From contig NZ_QYOS01000022.1 of assembly GCF_003605195.1 (NCBI RefSeq), forward strand, positions 124,001 to 188,000: a stretch of 64,000 bases of DNA, written 5' to 3'. Shown here piece by piece: positions 8,224 through 19,167 of the stretch (within the stretch, counting starts at the first letter, position 1; each line of letters opens with the position of its first letter). Source of the stretch: Aurantiacibacter odishensis. Its GTDB lineage: Bacteria > Pseudomonadota > Alphaproteobacteria > Sphingomonadales > Sphingomonadaceae. Below the pieces are notes generated by a model. The model did no database searches, was not told the DNA's origin, and was given only the letters and a program-made list of their open reading frames with translations. The translations under genes were made by a program, and so were the position numbers.

Positions 8224-10329
8224 CTAGAAGTTGCCTGCTATGCTCAGGCGAAACGTCTGCCCGATATCCCGGCGGCGATCTTCCGTGAACAATACCGGCG
8301 CATCGCCGCGTGGCCCGGCATAAACAGTCCGGATCAGGGTCGTGTTCGCATCGAACACGTTGCCGACGCGGAAACGCACCGTGGCGCCAAGCACGTCCTT
8401 GTGCTCCACGAACACCGATCCGAACGTGCTGGGCGCGTGATCGAAGAACACCTCTTCCACGCGGTAGAACAGCGCGCGCTCAGTATCGCGGAAATCGAAA
8501 CCCCAGGCATAGTCGGTTTCGGGAATGTCGTGGCGGAAATCGAGCCGCAGCTCGAACGGATTGTTGCCATCAAAGCGGCGACTGAAGCCCTCTACCGGAT
8601 CGTCCAGCCATGAACCCTCAATGTCCATCTGGATATCCAGTTGGGCGCCGCGCCACCCCAGCGGCTCCAGCTCAAGCCTGCCGGTAAGGCTGGCACCCGT
8701 GCGGCGGGCATCGGCGATATTGCCACGCGCTTCGCCGCCGCCTGCAACCGGCACGATCAGCACCAGGTCCTCGATCCGTTCGTCGAAGAGGGTCAGCGTT
8801 GCCGATCCCCAGATACCGAAATTCTTCGCGACCTCCAGCGTGACGTCCCAGTTCTGCTGCGGGCGCAGGGAATTGTTGCCCGCGTTCTGCTGGTCTTCCG
8901 TCAGGTTCACACTGGCGAGGAAATCACCGAAATCGAGCTGCCCTACGCGGCGCGCGATCTCCAGGTTGATATCCAGCCCTTGCGCCGGTGCCCATGCCAG
9001 CGCCAGCGAGCCCTTTGGCCGCTGGAACGTGCGCGAGAGGGCGTTGCTGCCAGTCTGCGAAATCTGCGAATACTCGCCGCCGCCGACCATTTGCACCGAA
9101 AGGTTCTCGGTGATCGGAAAGCCGACGCTGAGCAGACCTTCATAGCGGTCCTCCCGCACGCCGCCCACGCCCTGCGGGAAGTCAAGCTCGGCATATTCCC
9201 CGACCACCGGATCGAAGGCGAAGAGGCGCCCCACCTGGTCCAGCCGGTTGAAGGCAGCCTCGCCAGAGGCCTGCCAGTCCGCGCCCCACATGCGCCAGGT
9301 ATATTCGGCGCGCCCGATCCGCTCTCCGGTCTGCCGGTCGCGGGTGTACTGGGTGCCGCTGGTGGGAAGCACGCCCACGTCCAGCAGGGAGCGGGTCAGA
9401 AAGTCGCCGTCCTCGAACGCCTCCAGCGCGATCAGCTTCAGCCTGCCGGGACCGAATGGAAACTCGATGTCTGCCCCGATCTCGTAGAACAACTCGTCGT
9501 TTGTCGCGCGAAACTGTTCGAGGAAAGGATCGAGAGGATTTCCCTCCACCCGCCGTTCCGTTTCTCCGCTGCGGAAGATGCCGATGCCGCCGCTCAGGTT
9601 GAGGTTTGCGGTCACATTCGGCGAGACGGCCAATTCGAACCGGCCGGTAAGCGTCGGGCGATTGGAATCTCCCCAGGAGGCATTGTTGCGTTTGTCCACC
9701 ACACCCAGCGCGTCAGTGAAGATCGCCGGCCCTTGCGAGCCGCGATAGAAGGGACTGTTTTCCAGCGCCACGGTGAAATCGAGAGGCCCCCTGCTGCCAG
9801 AGATCGACAGTTCGCCATCGAACAGGTTGGGATTGGCGATGCCTGAGTAGACTTCGGGCCGCCATTCGAACTGGCCAGTCAGGCCGCCCTGCTGGACGAT
9901 GATGTTGGCCACCCGGCCCGACAGGCCCGGAATATCCAGCGTGGCCCCGTCGACAACCTCGATCCGCACCACGTTGCTGACGGGAATGCGGGCCAGCGCC
10001 GCTGCCGTGCTGGTCGATTTGCTGGATATCCGCGCCCCGTTGATCAGCAGGTTGCCCTGCGCCTGCCCGAACCCGCGACTGCCGTCACCGCTGTCGTCGA
10101 TCTCGAAACCCGGAATTTCCTCGACGAGGTCGGCGGCATTGCGCGGGGCAAAGCGTTCGAAATCGGCAGGGAAATAGATTTCGCGTGCAGTCGCGCCTTC
10201 CCCTTCGCGCTCCGCCAGTTGCGGCGGCGCGGAGGCGGTGTCGGCATCGTCGGCCAGGGCCGGCACCGATGGAAAGACAAGCGCCACGGCCAGCGCCCGC
10301 AAGGCGGCCCGTGGACAGCGGATAGACAC
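8224..10329 (-). CDS. TonB-dependent receptor
   Basis: 701 residues from a GTG at 10329 with GGGAGGG 8 bases upstream. An N-terminal signal peptide ends near PALA-DD. The plug domain (about 45-150) includes [19 protein letters not shown], a [11 protein letters not shown] segment and [17 protein letters not shown]; the remainder is a 22-strand-type barrel ending RLSIAGNF with terminal Phe. These are outer-membrane, energy-coupled importers. No N-terminal STN (FecA-type) signalling domain. It is the last gene of a minus-strand receptor-amidase-receptor block and is paralogous to the receptor at 12020-14158 (shared plug motifs and matching barrel segments). Substrate unknown; possibly a product of the periplasmic amidase. 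Confidence 0.9.
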   Translation of the reverse strand: MSIRCPRAALRALAVALVFPSVPALADDADTASAPPQLAEREGEGATAREIYFPADFERFAPRNAADLVEEIPGFEIDDSGDGSRGFGQAQGNLLINGARISSKSTSTAAALARIPVSNVVRIEVVDGATLDIPGLSGRVANIIVQQGGLTGQFEWRPEVYSGIANPNLFDGELSISGSRGPLDFTVALENSPFYRGSQGPAIFTDALGVVDKRNNASWGDSNRPTLTGRFELAVSPNVTANLNLSGGIGIFRSGETERRVEGNPLDPFLEQFRATNDELFYEIGADIEFPFGPGRLKLIALEAFEDGDFLTRSLLDVGVLPTSGTQYTRDRQTGERIGRAEYTWRMWGADWQASGEAAFNRLDQVGRLFAFDPVVGEYAELDFPQGVGGVREDRYEGLLSVGFPITENLSVQMVGGGEYSQISQTGSNALSRTFQRPKGSLALAWAPAQGLDINLEIARRVGQLDFGDFLASVNLTEDQQNAGNNSLRPQQNWDVTLEVAKNFGIWGSATLTLFDERIEDLVLIVPVAGGGEARGNIADARRTGASLTGRLELEPLGWRGAQLDIQMDIEGSWLDDPVEGFSRRFDGNNPFELRLDFRHDIPETDYAWGFDFRDTERALFYRVEEVFFDHAPSTFGSVFVEHKDVLGATVRFRVGNVFDANTTLIRTVYAGPRGDAPVLFTEDRRRDIGQTFRLSIAGNF

Positions 10330-10414
10330 GCGAAAAACCCTCCCAGATTGATTTTGTCCGGCGCGCTATACCGAAAAGCGATCGAGGTAAAGCGGGACGA
10401 TCAATCGCGAGGGG

Positions 10415-11944
10415 TTATTGTTCAGCCGCTACGGGCCAGGGCTGCCACGGCGCGAAACGCGGCTCGGGTATCTCGGCGCTGCGAGCACGCTCGTAAGCTG
10501 CGCCCGCTTTCAGGATGGCGTGATCGTCCCACTGGCGGCCGATGAAGGAAAGGCCGACGGGCAGGCCCTCGATATGGCCCATCGGCACGGTGAGGTGCGG
10601 GTAGCCCGCAATCGCTGCAAGGCTGCCGATCCCGATGCCACCGTTGAAATGGTCGCCAAGGACGAGGTCCACGTTCCACGCGGGGCCGCGCGTCGGCACC
10701 ACCAGGAATGCGACGTCGTTTGCGGCCAGCATCGCATCGATGCCTTCCTCGCGCGCCAGCCGCCGCGACGTGGCGAGGGCCTCTTCGTAAGCCTCGGTAT
10801 CTGTCGTCTCGAGCGCGGCTTCAAGAATCTCCTGCCCGAACCAGCGCATTTCGCGATCGGCATTGGCCTCGTTGAACGCGATCAGGTCTTCCAGCGAACG
10901 CACCGGAATGTCCGCCGGGCTATCTTTCAGGTAAGTGTCGATATCGCGCTGGAATTCGTGGAGCAGCACCGTGTACTCGGCCTCCCCCATCTCGCCGTTG
11001 GGCGTGAATTCCACGTCCACCAGTTCGGCCCCGGCAGCGCGCAGGTCTTCCAGCGCCTGTTCCCAGACCACGCGAAGCGGCTCGAACCCGCCATAGCGAT
11101 TGCGCACCACGCCCACGCGCACGCCTTCAAGTGAGGCATCGGCCAGCCCGACGGTGAAATCGCCGTAGTACTGGTCTGCCTGCACCGTTGCCGGGTCCAG
11201 CGGGTCGCTGCCCGCGATAGCCGTCAGCAACAACGCCGCATCGGGCACGCTGCGCGTCATCGGGCCGGCGGTGTCCTGGCTTTCGCTCAGCGGCAGCACG
11301 CGGGCGCGGCTGACCATGCCGACCGTGGGTTTAAAGCCGACCACACCGTTCACGCTGGCAGGACAAGTGATGGAGCCGTCCGTCTCCGTGCCGATGGCCG
11401 CCCAGGCAAAACCCGCCGCCACGGCCGCGCCGCTGCCACTGGAAGAGCCGCAGGCGTTGCGATCGGTGGCGTGGGGATTGAGCGTCTGCCCGCCAACGCC
11501 GCTCCACCCGCTAGTGGAATTCGTGCTGCGGAAATTGGCCCACTCGGACAGGTTGGTCTTGCCCAGCACCACCCCGCCGTTGCGGCGCAGGTTGGCCACC
11601 AGCGGCGCATCGCGGCCCGTGGCGTTGTTTGCAAGCGCCAGCGAGCCTGCCGTCGTCGGCCATTCGCGAGCTTCGATGTTGTCCTTGAGCAAAACAGTGC
11701 GCCCGTCCAGCAGCGTGTCGGGCACCTGCGGCGCTTCGAGCGCGGAGAAATCGGCAACGATGATGGAATTGAGCCGCTGGTCCAGGTGGCGAATGTCGCC
11801 TTCGGATCGTCCGGTCCACGGGTCGACGACCACCGGCTCGCGCAGGGTGCCTGGCGTGGCATCGGCTCGGGGGACAACATCTTGCGCGGCAGCTGTGGCG
11901 GAAAGGAGTGCGGTGGCGGCGAGCAGCCCGAAGGTTGTTTTCAT
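10415..11944 (-). CDS. Secreted amidase-signature-family hydrolase
   Basis: 509 residues from the ATG at 11944, which has AAAAGG upstream and begins a signal peptide (MKTTFGLLAATALLSATAAAQ). In-frame codons further upstream lack both features. It belongs to the amidase signature family: catalytic Lys87 in LLKDNIE, the cis-Ser in the GSSSGSG loop (166-172) and the probable nucleophile Ser191 in GTETDGSITCPA. It hydrolyses a carboxamide to acid and ammonia or amine, here outside the cytoplasm. It lies between two paralogous TonB receptors on the same strand (gaps of about 75 and 85 bases), so it may process an imported amide. The actual substrate cannot be read. Closest architecture is the exported amidases annotated near peptide-uptake loci. 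Confidence 0.9.
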   Translation of the reverse strand: MKTTFGLLAATALLSATAAAQDVVPRADATPGTLREPVVVDPWTGRSEGDIRHLDQRLNSIIVADFSALEAPQVPDTLLDGRTVLLKDNIEAREWPTTAGSLALANNATGRDAPLVANLRRNGGVVLGKTNLSEWANFRSTNSTSGWSGVGGQTLNPHATDRNACGSSSGSGAAVAAGFAWAAIGTETDGSITCPASVNGVVGFKPTVGMVSRARVLPLSESQDTAGPMTRSVPDAALLLTAIAGSDPLDPATVQADQYYGDFTVGLADASLEGVRVGVVRNRYGGFEPLRVVWEQALEDLRAAGAELVDVEFTPNGEMGEAEYTVLLHEFQRDIDTYLKDSPADIPVRSLEDLIAFNEANADREMRWFGQEILEAALETTDTEAYEEALATSRRLAREEGIDAMLAANDVAFLVVPTRGPAWNVDLVLGDHFNGGIGIGSLAAIAGYPHLTVPMGHIEGLPVGLSFIGRQWDDHAILKAGAAYERARSAEIPEPRFAPWQPWPVAAEQ

Positions 11945-12019
11945 GGGCAACCTTTTGCGCTGCATTCCGGCGCTCCGCAATACCCAGCCTCAAGTAGCGA
12001 AGCGATAGGCGAGCAAATA

Positions 12020-14158
12020 CTAGAAGTCTCCACTCAACCGAAAATTGAAGATCGGCTGCACCGACAGGTCCTGCACCTCGCGGAACAGCAGCGGGCTGCG
12101 GTCGCGATAGCCATCGTACACGTAGCGATCCAGCCGCGCGCGCCCGTCGGTGAGGTTGAAGACGGTAAGGCCGGCGGTCATGCCAAACACGTCCTTGTGC
12201 TCGATGAAAGCGTAGGTGTAGGTCGGCCCTTCGTCGTTCACGCCGGTCTCCCCCAGCCGATAGAAGGGCAGGGTGTGGTTGTATTCCGCGCCCACGCCCC
12301 AGGCCCAGTCGCTGCCGGGTACATCGTGGCGCAGTTGTACGTCCACTTCGCGGTCCTGGTGCCCGCCGATGCTGCGGCGTTCGCCGGTCAGCGGGTCGGT
12401 GAGTTCGCTTTCTTCAAGCTCCACCGTCACTTCCAGTTGCGCCCCGCGAAAGCCGATGGGTTCGAGCTGGAAAGTGCTGTTCCAGCGGATGCCATAGAGC
12501 GTCGCACTGTCGATATTGCCGCGCGTTTCCAGTCCGCCCGGCACGGGGATGAATTCGATGTAATCCTCAATCCGCTGGGCGAACACGCGCAATTCGGTGC
12601 TGCCCCAGTTGCCGAGGTCCTTCGTCGCATCCAGCTTCACCTCCAGCGTCTGCGGCGGCACCAGTTCGACGTTCCCGGCATTGGCTTGCCCCTGATTGAG
12701 GGAAACGCTGGCGAGGAAATCGCCGAAAGAAAGCTGGCCCACCGTGCGCGCCACTTCGATGGACAGGTCGAGCCCGTCCTCCACCTGCCAGGCGAGGTTG
12801 ACCGAGCCCTTGGGCCGCCAGAAGCTGCGTGTCAGCCCCCCTGCCCCGGTCTGTGCGATGGTCGAGTATTCCGCGCCGCCGCCGATCTGCATGGTCAGAT
12901 TGCTCGCAAGGCTGCGCGAGTGGGTGAGGATCATCTCGTACCGATCTTCCGTCACCCCGCCGGTGCCATTGGGGAAAGCGACCTCCACGAACTCGCCCGA
13001 CGGGTCGAGATCGAACAGCGAGGATACGCGCTCCAGCCGGTTGAACGCGGCCTCCCCGTCCAGTTGCCAGTCGCCGCCCATCATCGCCCAACTGTATTCC
13101 GCACGGGCAATGTGTTCGCCGCGTTCGCTGTAAGCGGCAAAGCGGCTGCCTGCATCCGGGCTGTCGTCGGCGAAGTCGAGAATGGAATCCGATCGGGAGC
13201 GGGCGCGGGTGTAGCTTTCCTGCCCTATCAGCTTGATCTGGCCGGGCCCGAGATCGAATTGCACGTCGGCGCCCAGTTCGTAGCCCCAGTCGCGGTAGCG
13301 ATCCTCGAACGCGCGGAAGCGGTCGATGCCGTCCACGAGGTCGCGGTCCTGATCCTCGCGGTAATTCTGGTAGGAGCGCCGGTAATTCGCATTGGCGTTG
13401 ATCACCGTGCCGCCGGGGCTGGTCCATTGCACTTGGCCTGAAATGCGCGGGAAGTCCCCGACAAATTGCGAGCGGCTGTCGCGCCTTTCGAGAATCTCGC
13501 CCGTCGGACCTATGATCAGGTGCTCGCCCCCGCCCGCCGCGCCGCGCCCCGTGCCGTTGGCCAGCGCCACGGTCCATTCCAGCACTTCGCTCGCCCCGCT
13601 CAGCGAGACCTCGCCGCCGATGAAGCTGGGCTTGGCATATTTCGGGCGAATGCTGGCGCGATAGGTGAAGCGGCCGCTCAGCGGATCGGGCCGGGTGATC
13701 ACATTGGCGACCTGCCCGGAAAGTCCCGCAATGCCCAAGGTTGCGCCGTCGACGATCTCGATGCGCTCCACCCGGTCCGTGCCGATGCGGCTGAGCTGGG
13801 TGAACACCCCTTCGGACTTGTTGGTGATACGTTCGCCGTCGATCAGCACGTTGGCGGTTGCCTGCCCCAGCCCGCGCGCGCCGTCCTCGCCACGAATGGT
13901 GAAGCCGGGCACTTCCTCCAGCATGTCCAGCGCGTTGCGCGGGGCGAAGCGGGAAAAGTCAATCGGCGTGAATATGCGCTTGCCACTGGCGACTTCGGTC
14001 GCGTCGGGCGCGGGCGCCAGAGGCTCCTCGGCCGTGCCGCTGCGCGATGTGTCGGCCAGCGGCTCGATTGCCGCTTCCTGCGCCTGTGCGGGCCATGCCG
14101 CGGAAAGCAGGGCGATGGCTGCGGTGCTGCCGAGAAAATTGCGCAAGTTCAGTCCCAT
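12020..14158 (-). CDS. TonB-dependent receptor (paralogue)
   Basis: 712 residues with a signal peptide ending PAQAQ. Plug motifs FSRFAPRNALDMLEEVPGF and RIEIVDGATLGIAGLSGQVANV are nearly the same as in the receptor at 8224-10329, and the barrel ends FRLSGDF with terminal Phe. The ATG at 14158 lies one base after GAGG, which is too close; an in-frame TTG five codons in gives better spacing, so the start is uncertain by a few residues. First gene of the minus-strand block that continues with the amidase. Outer-membrane uptake function, ligand unknown. Confidence 0.9.
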   Translation of the reverse strand: MGLNLRNFLGSTAAIALLSAAWPAQAQEAAIEPLADTSRSGTAEEPLAPAPDATEVASGKRIFTPIDFSRFAPRNALDMLEEVPGFTIRGEDGARGLGQATANVLIDGERITNKSEGVFTQLSRIGTDRVERIEIVDGATLGIAGLSGQVANVITRPDPLSGRFTYRASIRPKYAKPSFIGGEVSLSGASEVLEWTVALANGTGRGAAGGGEHLIIGPTGEILERRDSRSQFVGDFPRISGQVQWTSPGGTVINANANYRRSYQNYREDQDRDLVDGIDRFRAFEDRYRDWGYELGADVQFDLGPGQIKLIGQESYTRARSRSDSILDFADDSPDAGSRFAAYSERGEHIARAEYSWAMMGGDWQLDGEAAFNRLERVSSLFDLDPSGEFVEVAFPNGTGGVTEDRYEMILTHSRSLASNLTMQIGGGAEYSTIAQTGAGGLTRSFWRPKGSVNLAWQVEDGLDLSIEVARTVGQLSFGDFLASVSLNQGQANAGNVELVPPQTLEVKLDATKDLGNWGSTELRVFAQRIEDYIEFIPVPGGLETRGNIDSATLYGIRWNSTFQLEPIGFRGAQLEVTVELEESELTDPLTGERRSIGGHQDREVDVQLRHDVPGSDWAWGVGAEYNHTLPFYRLGETGVNDEGPTYTYAFIEHKDVFGMTAGLTVFNLTDGRARLDRYVYDGYRDRSPLLFREVQDLSVQPIFNFRLSGDF

Positions 14159-14311
14159 CCCTCAATGACACTTGTAGTCGTTGAGGTCGTTACAGGGGAA
14201 ACTTGCGCGCTCGGCCCGCACTCATCGACAAATGGCGATCATCACCCGATCAATCGACGAGGGGCGATTGCGGGCCGATAAACGGAATCTGAAGGTTGCT
14301 GCGCCAACCCC

Positions 14312-14341
14312 CTTGAACCGAAGCGGCCTAGAGGCGACATA
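14312..14341 (+). promoter_or_regulatory. Candidate sigma-32 (RpoH) promoter for clpP
   Basis: CTTGAA (14312-14317), a 17-base spacer and CGACATA (14335-14341) match the alphaproteobacterial heat-shock form (CTTG, 16-18 bases, CCNCAT-like). It lies about 30 bases before the clpP start, a classic heat-shock gene, and rpoH itself is in this window. Based on motif matching only. Confidence 0.5.
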
Positions 14342-14372
14342 GGCCCTGAAACACGAGTTAAGAGGACCACGC

Positions 14373-15068
14373 ATGTTCGACCTGTTCGGCGACAACAAAG
14401 ACCGTTTCACCACCGATCCCGTCACCGGCGCCCTGGTGCCAGTCGTCGTCGAATCGACCAGCCGCGGCGAACGCAGCTTCGACATTTTCAGCCGCCTGCT
14501 GCGCGAGCGCATCGTCTTTGTCACCGGCCAGGTGGAAGACAACATGGCCTCGCTGATCGTGGCGCAGTTGCTGTTCCTCGAATCCGAGAATTCGCAGGAT
14601 ATCTCCATGTACATCAACTCGCCCGGCGGCGTGGTGACGGCTGGCATGGCGATCCATGACACCATGCAGTACATCAAGCCGAAGGTGCGCACCGTGGTGG
14701 TAGGCCAGGCGGCTTCGATGGGTTCGTTCCTGCTGGCCGCAGGCGAACCCGGTATGCGCGTGGCCCTGCCCAACGCCCGCGTCATGGTGCACCAGCCCAG
14801 CGGCGGCGCGCGCGGCATGGCCAGCGACATCGAGATCCAGGCACGCGAGATCCTGCGCATCCGCCAGCGGATGAACGATCTCTACGTGCAGTACACCGGC
14901 CAGAGCCTTTCCGACATCGAGAAGGCGATGGACCGCGATACCTTCCTCGAAGCCGAGGAAGCCAAGAAATTCGGCATCGTGGATGCCGTTTTCGCCCACC
15001 GCCCGAAGGACGATGGCGAGCACGACCGCGACGGTAGCGGCGGCGCTCCCACGCAGGAAAGCGAATAG
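14373..15068 (+). CDS. clpP: ATP-dependent Clp protease proteolytic subunit
   Basis: 231 residues from an ATG with AAGAGG upstream. ClpP forms a double heptamer that degrades substrates unfolded by ClpX or ClpA. The catalytic triad is visible: Ser115 in GQAASMGS, His140 in MVHQPSGG and Asp189 in MDRDTF, with the same His-Asp spacing as in E. coli. The C-terminus is a hydrophilic tail ([18 protein letters not shown]). It is followed after 200 bases by clpX, the usual alphaproteobacterial order. A sigma-32-like promoter precedes it. Confidence 0.97.
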   Translation: MFDLFGDNKDRFTTDPVTGALVPVVVESTSRGERSFDIFSRLLRERIVFVTGQVEDNMASLIVAQLLFLESENSQDISMYINSPGGVVTAGMAIHDTMQYIKPKVRTVVVGQAASMGSFLLAAGEPGMRVALPNARVMVHQPSGGARGMASDIEIQAREILRIRQRMNDLYVQYTGQSLSDIEKAMDRDTFLEAEEAKKFGIVDAVFAHRPKDDGEHDRDGSGGAPTQESE

Positions 15069-15174
15069 GTGGGCGGCTCTCATGCGCGTTGATAGCCCGC
15101 ATGAGAGTTGTAGCATTTTGGCAACCCTGAACCTTCAGGCTGGCGCAAGCCGGGGATGATAGGGTTTCATTTGT

Positions 15175-15202
15175 TTGATATTCATCGTGCCTGCCCTAGA
15201 TT
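15175..15202 (+). promoter_or_regulatory. Candidate housekeeping promoter for clpX
   Basis: TTGATA (15175-15180), 16 bases, TAGATT (15197-15202), about 65 bases before the clpX start. It would allow clpX expression independent of clpP. Weak evidence from consensus matching only. Confidence 0.35.
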
Positions 15203-15268
15203 GGCAGGCCGAATCCCGCGCTCACGCCCCGCAAAAGGGCCATAGTTCGGGCGCACAGGACGAAAGTA

Positions 15269-16543
<1,275 letters not shown>

Positions 16544-16597
16544 TCGCCTGCCGCATCCAGCCTCCCACCCGGTTCACCCACTTTTCCGGAAGATCAC

Positions 16598-16619
16598 GGG
16601 CGGTCCCTCGGGGCCGCCC
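16598..16619 (+). terminator. Weak hairpin after clpX
   Basis: GGGCGGTCCC and GGGGCCGCCC form a short GC-rich stem 55 bases after the clpX stop, but only TTCC follows. It may attenuate rather than terminate, since a small gene follows on the same strand. Confidence 0.3.
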
Positions 16620-16695
16620 TTCCGCGTGCCTGACGACCCGGCGCGCCTGACCTCCCCTGCACGGCGCAGGGGCAACCCCCACAAGGAGTTAAACT

Positions 16696-16908
16696 ATGCC
16701 GACCAACAACGAACTCGCCGCCAAGATGCTGCGTGATGCCTCGATGTTCTTCCGCCAGGTAGGCGAACAGAACCCGCCCGTGGCCGATCAGATGAACCAG
16801 AACGCCGCCGTTTACGAACAGGTGGCCCAGCTGGTCGAAAGCGATCCCACCGGCGAAGTGCCGACGCAGGAGCCCACCGAGGGCGAAGAGCACCAGCAGG
16901 GCGGTTGA
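16696..16908 (+). CDS. Small hypothetical protein downstream of clpX
   Basis: 70 residues from an ATG after AAGGAGTTAAACT, a near-perfect Shine-Dalgarno, and closed by a strong terminator, so it is very likely a real gene. It has an amphipathic helical first half (LAAKMLRDASMFFRQVG, DQMNQNAAVYEQVAQLV) and a Pro/Glu/Thr-rich disordered tail (DPTGEVPTQEPTEG). No signal or membrane segment. Not recognised; position suggests possible co-expression with clpX. Confidence 0.75.
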   Translation: MPTNNELAAKMLRDASMFFRQVGEQNPPVADQMNQNAAVYEQVAQLVESDPTGEVPTQEPTEGEEHQQGG

Positions 16909-16919
16909 CCTGCCACGAA

Positions 16920-16948
16920 GGGCGGCCTTGAGGGCCGCCCTTTTTGTT
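16920..16948 (+). terminator. Rho-independent terminator
   Basis: An 8-bp perfect GC stem (GGGCGGCC at 16920-16927 with GGCCGCCC at 16933-16940) with a 5-nt loop, followed by TTTTTGTTT. It ends the clpX-small gene transcript just before the convergent GFA gene. Confidence 0.9.
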
Positions 16949-17446
16949 TCAGCCCTCTCCGGCCTTGCGCCGCTGTCCCAGCGCGCGAAGCCGGTCGAGG
17001 CTTTCCTCCGGCAACACTTCGCGCGGGTCGTAATATCCTTCGAACTGCGGGATATCGCCATCGAAACGGACCCACGGCATCGCTTCGGCCGTAAAAATGG
17101 TGACATCGGGCGTGATACTGCCCGGCTCGTCCAGACAACCGGTACGAACGCCCGTCATCAGTCTCCCCAGCCGACCGTAATAGCTGAACACGGCAGTGCC
17201 GCAGTCCTTGCATCGGGCAATGGTGTGCGGCTCCCCGCTGCCGCCGGGCACGCAGAATTCCGCCAGTTCGCCCGATAGCAGTTCGACGCGGTCGCTCTCC
17301 CAGAAGCCGTTGACGACGCCGGTGGAGCCGGTCTGCTGCTGGCACTGGCAGCACAGGCAGTGGTGCACCATGATCGGCTCGCCCGTGATGCGATAGCGGG
17401 TCCTGCCGCAGGCGCAGCCTCCTTCGCGCACCGCCCCACCGCTCAC
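16949..17446 (-). CDS. GFA (glutathione-dependent formaldehyde-activating-like) family zinc protein
   Basis: 165 residues. The GTG at 17446 has GGAGG 7 bases upstream and overlaps the stop of the cation-efflux gene by 4 bases (GTGA). The CENP-V/GFA zinc sites are visible: CxC (C11, C13), a CLCCQC cluster (C30-C35) and CKDC (C79, C82). These are small beta-fold proteins binding zinc; formaldehyde adduct chemistry is established for Gfa itself, while most homologues have no assigned substrate. Coupling to a His-rich zinc/cobalt exporter is notable and may reflect a metal link (inference). Confidence 0.88.
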   Translation of the reverse strand: MSGGAVREGGCACGRTRYRITGEPIMVHHCLCCQCQQQTGSTGVVNGFWESDRVELLSGELAEFCVPGGSGEPHTIARCKDCGTAVFSYYGRLGRLMTGVRTGCLDEPGSITPDVTIFTAEAMPWVRFDGDIPQFEGYYDPREVLPEESLDRLRALGQRRKAGEG

Positions 17447-18396
17447 CCGCAATCCTCCTTGCAGTCCTCGAACGTGGTTTCGACCTGCAGCGTCACGTGG
17501 CCGATCGCGTGGTGATGCTCCAGTTCATGCGAGGCTTCGCGCAGGAAGGCATCGCCCGGGTGGCCACCCGGCATCACGAGGTGCGCGGTCAACGCTGTCT
17601 CTGTCGTGCTCATCGGCCAGATATGCACGTCGTGCACCGCTTCCACCCCCGGCAGGCCGCGCAGGTATGCGCGCACCTCGGTGTCGTCGATCCCGTCGGG
17701 CACGGCGAGCAGGCCCATCTTCACGCTGTCTTTCAGCAGGCCCCATGTGCCCCAGGCGATCACCGCCACGATCACCAGGCTGACAATCGGGTCGATCACC
17801 ACGTAGCCCGTCATAAGGATCGCCACGCCCGCGATCACCACGCCGACGGATACCAGCGCATCGGCGGCCATGTGCAGGAAAGCGCCACGAATGTTCAGGT
17901 CGTGCTTGCGCCCGCGCATGAACATCAGCGCGGTTGCCGTGTTGATGACGATGCCCACGCCCGCCACCCAGATCATGGTCCAGCCCTCCGGTTCGACGGG
18001 ATCGATCAGCCGGTCGACGGTCTCGATCAGGATCGCACCGATGGCCACGAGCAGCAGCATCGCGTTGGCGAAAGCGGCGAGGATGGTGGAGCTTTTCAGG
18101 CCGTAGGTGAACCTGCCCGAAGGCGGCTTCTTCGCCGCCACGCTGGCGCCCCAGGCAATCAGCAGGCCCAGCACGTCCGACAGGTTGTGTCCGGCATCGG
18201 CAACCAGCGCCATCGAACCGGATAGGAAGCCGAAAGTCGCCTCGACGATGACGAACGCCGCGTTGAGCACGATGCCGATGGCGAAGGCGCGCCCGAAATC
18301 GGCAGGCGCATGAGAATGGCCGTGGCCATGTCCGTGCCCATGATCGTGCCCGTGCGAATGCGAATGCGAATGCGCGTGAGAATGTCCTGACCCCAT
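17443..18396 (-). CDS. Cation diffusion facilitator (CzcD/ZitB-like) with His-rich N-terminus
   Basis: 317 residues from the ATG at 18396; an in-frame GTG at 18432 lies inside the upstream gene. The N-terminus is a chelating run of alternating His with Ser, Gly or Asp (about residues 5-29), a feature of zinc/cobalt CDF exporters. Six membrane helices follow with the metal-site motifs DAGHNLSDVLG in TM2 and HMAADALVS in TM5, then a cytoplasmic domain with VHDVHIWPMS. It exports Zn2+ or similar ions against protons. It overlaps the downstream GFA gene by 4 bases and sits 4 bases after mtgA. Confidence 0.93.
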   Translation of the reverse strand: MGSGHSHAHSHSHSHGHDHGHGHGHGHSHAPADFGRAFAIGIVLNAAFVIVEATFGFLSGSMALVADAGHNLSDVLGLLIAWGASVAAKKPPSGRFTYGLKSSTILAAFANAMLLLVAIGAILIETVDRLIDPVEPEGWTMIWVAGVGIVINTATALMFMRGRKHDLNIRGAFLHMAADALVSVGVVIAGVAILMTGYVVIDPIVSLVIVAVIAWGTWGLLKDSVKMGLLAVPDGIDDTEVRAYLRGLPGVEAVHDVHIWPMSTTETALTAHLVMPGGHPGDAFLREASHELEHHHAIGHVTLQVETTFEDCKEDCG

Positions 18397-18400
18397 CGAC

Positions 18401-19072
18401 CTACTCGTAGACGCAGGAATCGAGGCCGTCACGTCTTACCACGTCAATTCGTGCCTCGATGGTGTTCCCGTAGCGTGCTGTAAAGCCACCCGGATTCACC
18501 GCCTCGCGCGTTTTCGGGCTGGGCAGGACGGCAGCAATACGACTGGCCTCGTCCGGCGAGAGGCGCGCGGCAGAGTGTCCGAAATACCGCTGCGCCCCGC
18601 TTTCCACGCCGTAGGTGCCGAGCCCGGTTTCCGCGACGTTGAGGTAGACTTCCATGATCCGCCGCTTGTCCCACAGGTTCTCGATCAGCACGGTGAAATA
18701 AGCTTCCAGTCCCTTGCGGAACCAGCCGCCGCCCTGCCACAGAAACACGTTCTTGGCGGTCTGCTGGCTGATCGTCGATGCGCCCCGCTGGCGTTCGCCG
18801 CGCGCACGTTCTTCCAGGGCCTGCTCGATGGCCTCGGTATCGAAGCCGTTGTGGGTGCAGAACTTGCCGTCTTCCGCCGCGATCACCGCGCTCACCATGT
18901 TGCGGTCGATGCGAGAGAGCGGTTCCCAGTTCCGCGTCACGCTACGCTCGTCCATCAGCATGGTCGCGGTGTAGGTGACGGGCACGAAGCGCAGCAGGAT
19001 CACCAACGCGACGCTTATGATCACGAACCACAGGACGAACTTTGCGAGGAATTTGAGGATGCGCAGGACCAT
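18401..19072 (-). CDS. mtgA: Monofunctional biosynthetic peptidoglycan transglycosylase
   Basis: 223 residues from an ATG with AGAGG upstream. One N-terminal membrane anchor (about 8-30) precedes a family 51 glycosyltransferase domain with catalytic Glu67 in AAEDGKF and the RGASTISQQTAKN motif (97-108); KRRIMEVYLNVAETG is also conserved. It polymerises lipid II into glycan strands at the outer face of the inner membrane and lacks a transpeptidase domain. The CDF exporter follows 4 bases after its stop. A terminator separates it from rpoH upstream. Confidence 0.95.
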   Translation of the reverse strand: MVLRILKFLAKFVLWFVIISVALVILLRFVPVTYTATMLMDERSVTRNWEPLSRIDRNMVSAVIAAEDGKFCTHNGFDTEAIEQALEERARGERQRGASTISQQTAKNVFLWQGGGWFRKGLEAYFTVLIENLWDKRRIMEVYLNVAETGLGTYGVESGAQRYFGHSAARLSPDEASRIAAVLPSPKTREAVNPGGFTARYGNTIEARIDVVRRDGLDSCVYE

Positions 19073-19111
19073 CCGCGTGCCTCTACTAGATTTGCAGCGC
19101 GCAGCAAAAGC

Positions 19112-19143
19112 AAGAAAAAGGGCCGGACGTTTCCGCCCGGCCC
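19112..19143 (-). terminator. Rho-independent terminator of rpoH
   Basis: On the minus strand GGGCCGG and CCGGCCC arms (19137-19143 with 19120-19126) enclose a 10-nt loop, followed by TTTTTCTT. It separates rpoH from mtgA. Confidence 0.85.
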
Positions 19144-19167
19144 TTTCATGTTCGTTGCAGCAAGGCT

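Noticed and set aside
15069-15268. Possible terminator between clpP and clpX
   Set aside because: Only a short CTGAA/TTCAG repeat is present with no T-run; a promoter for clpX explains the gap better.
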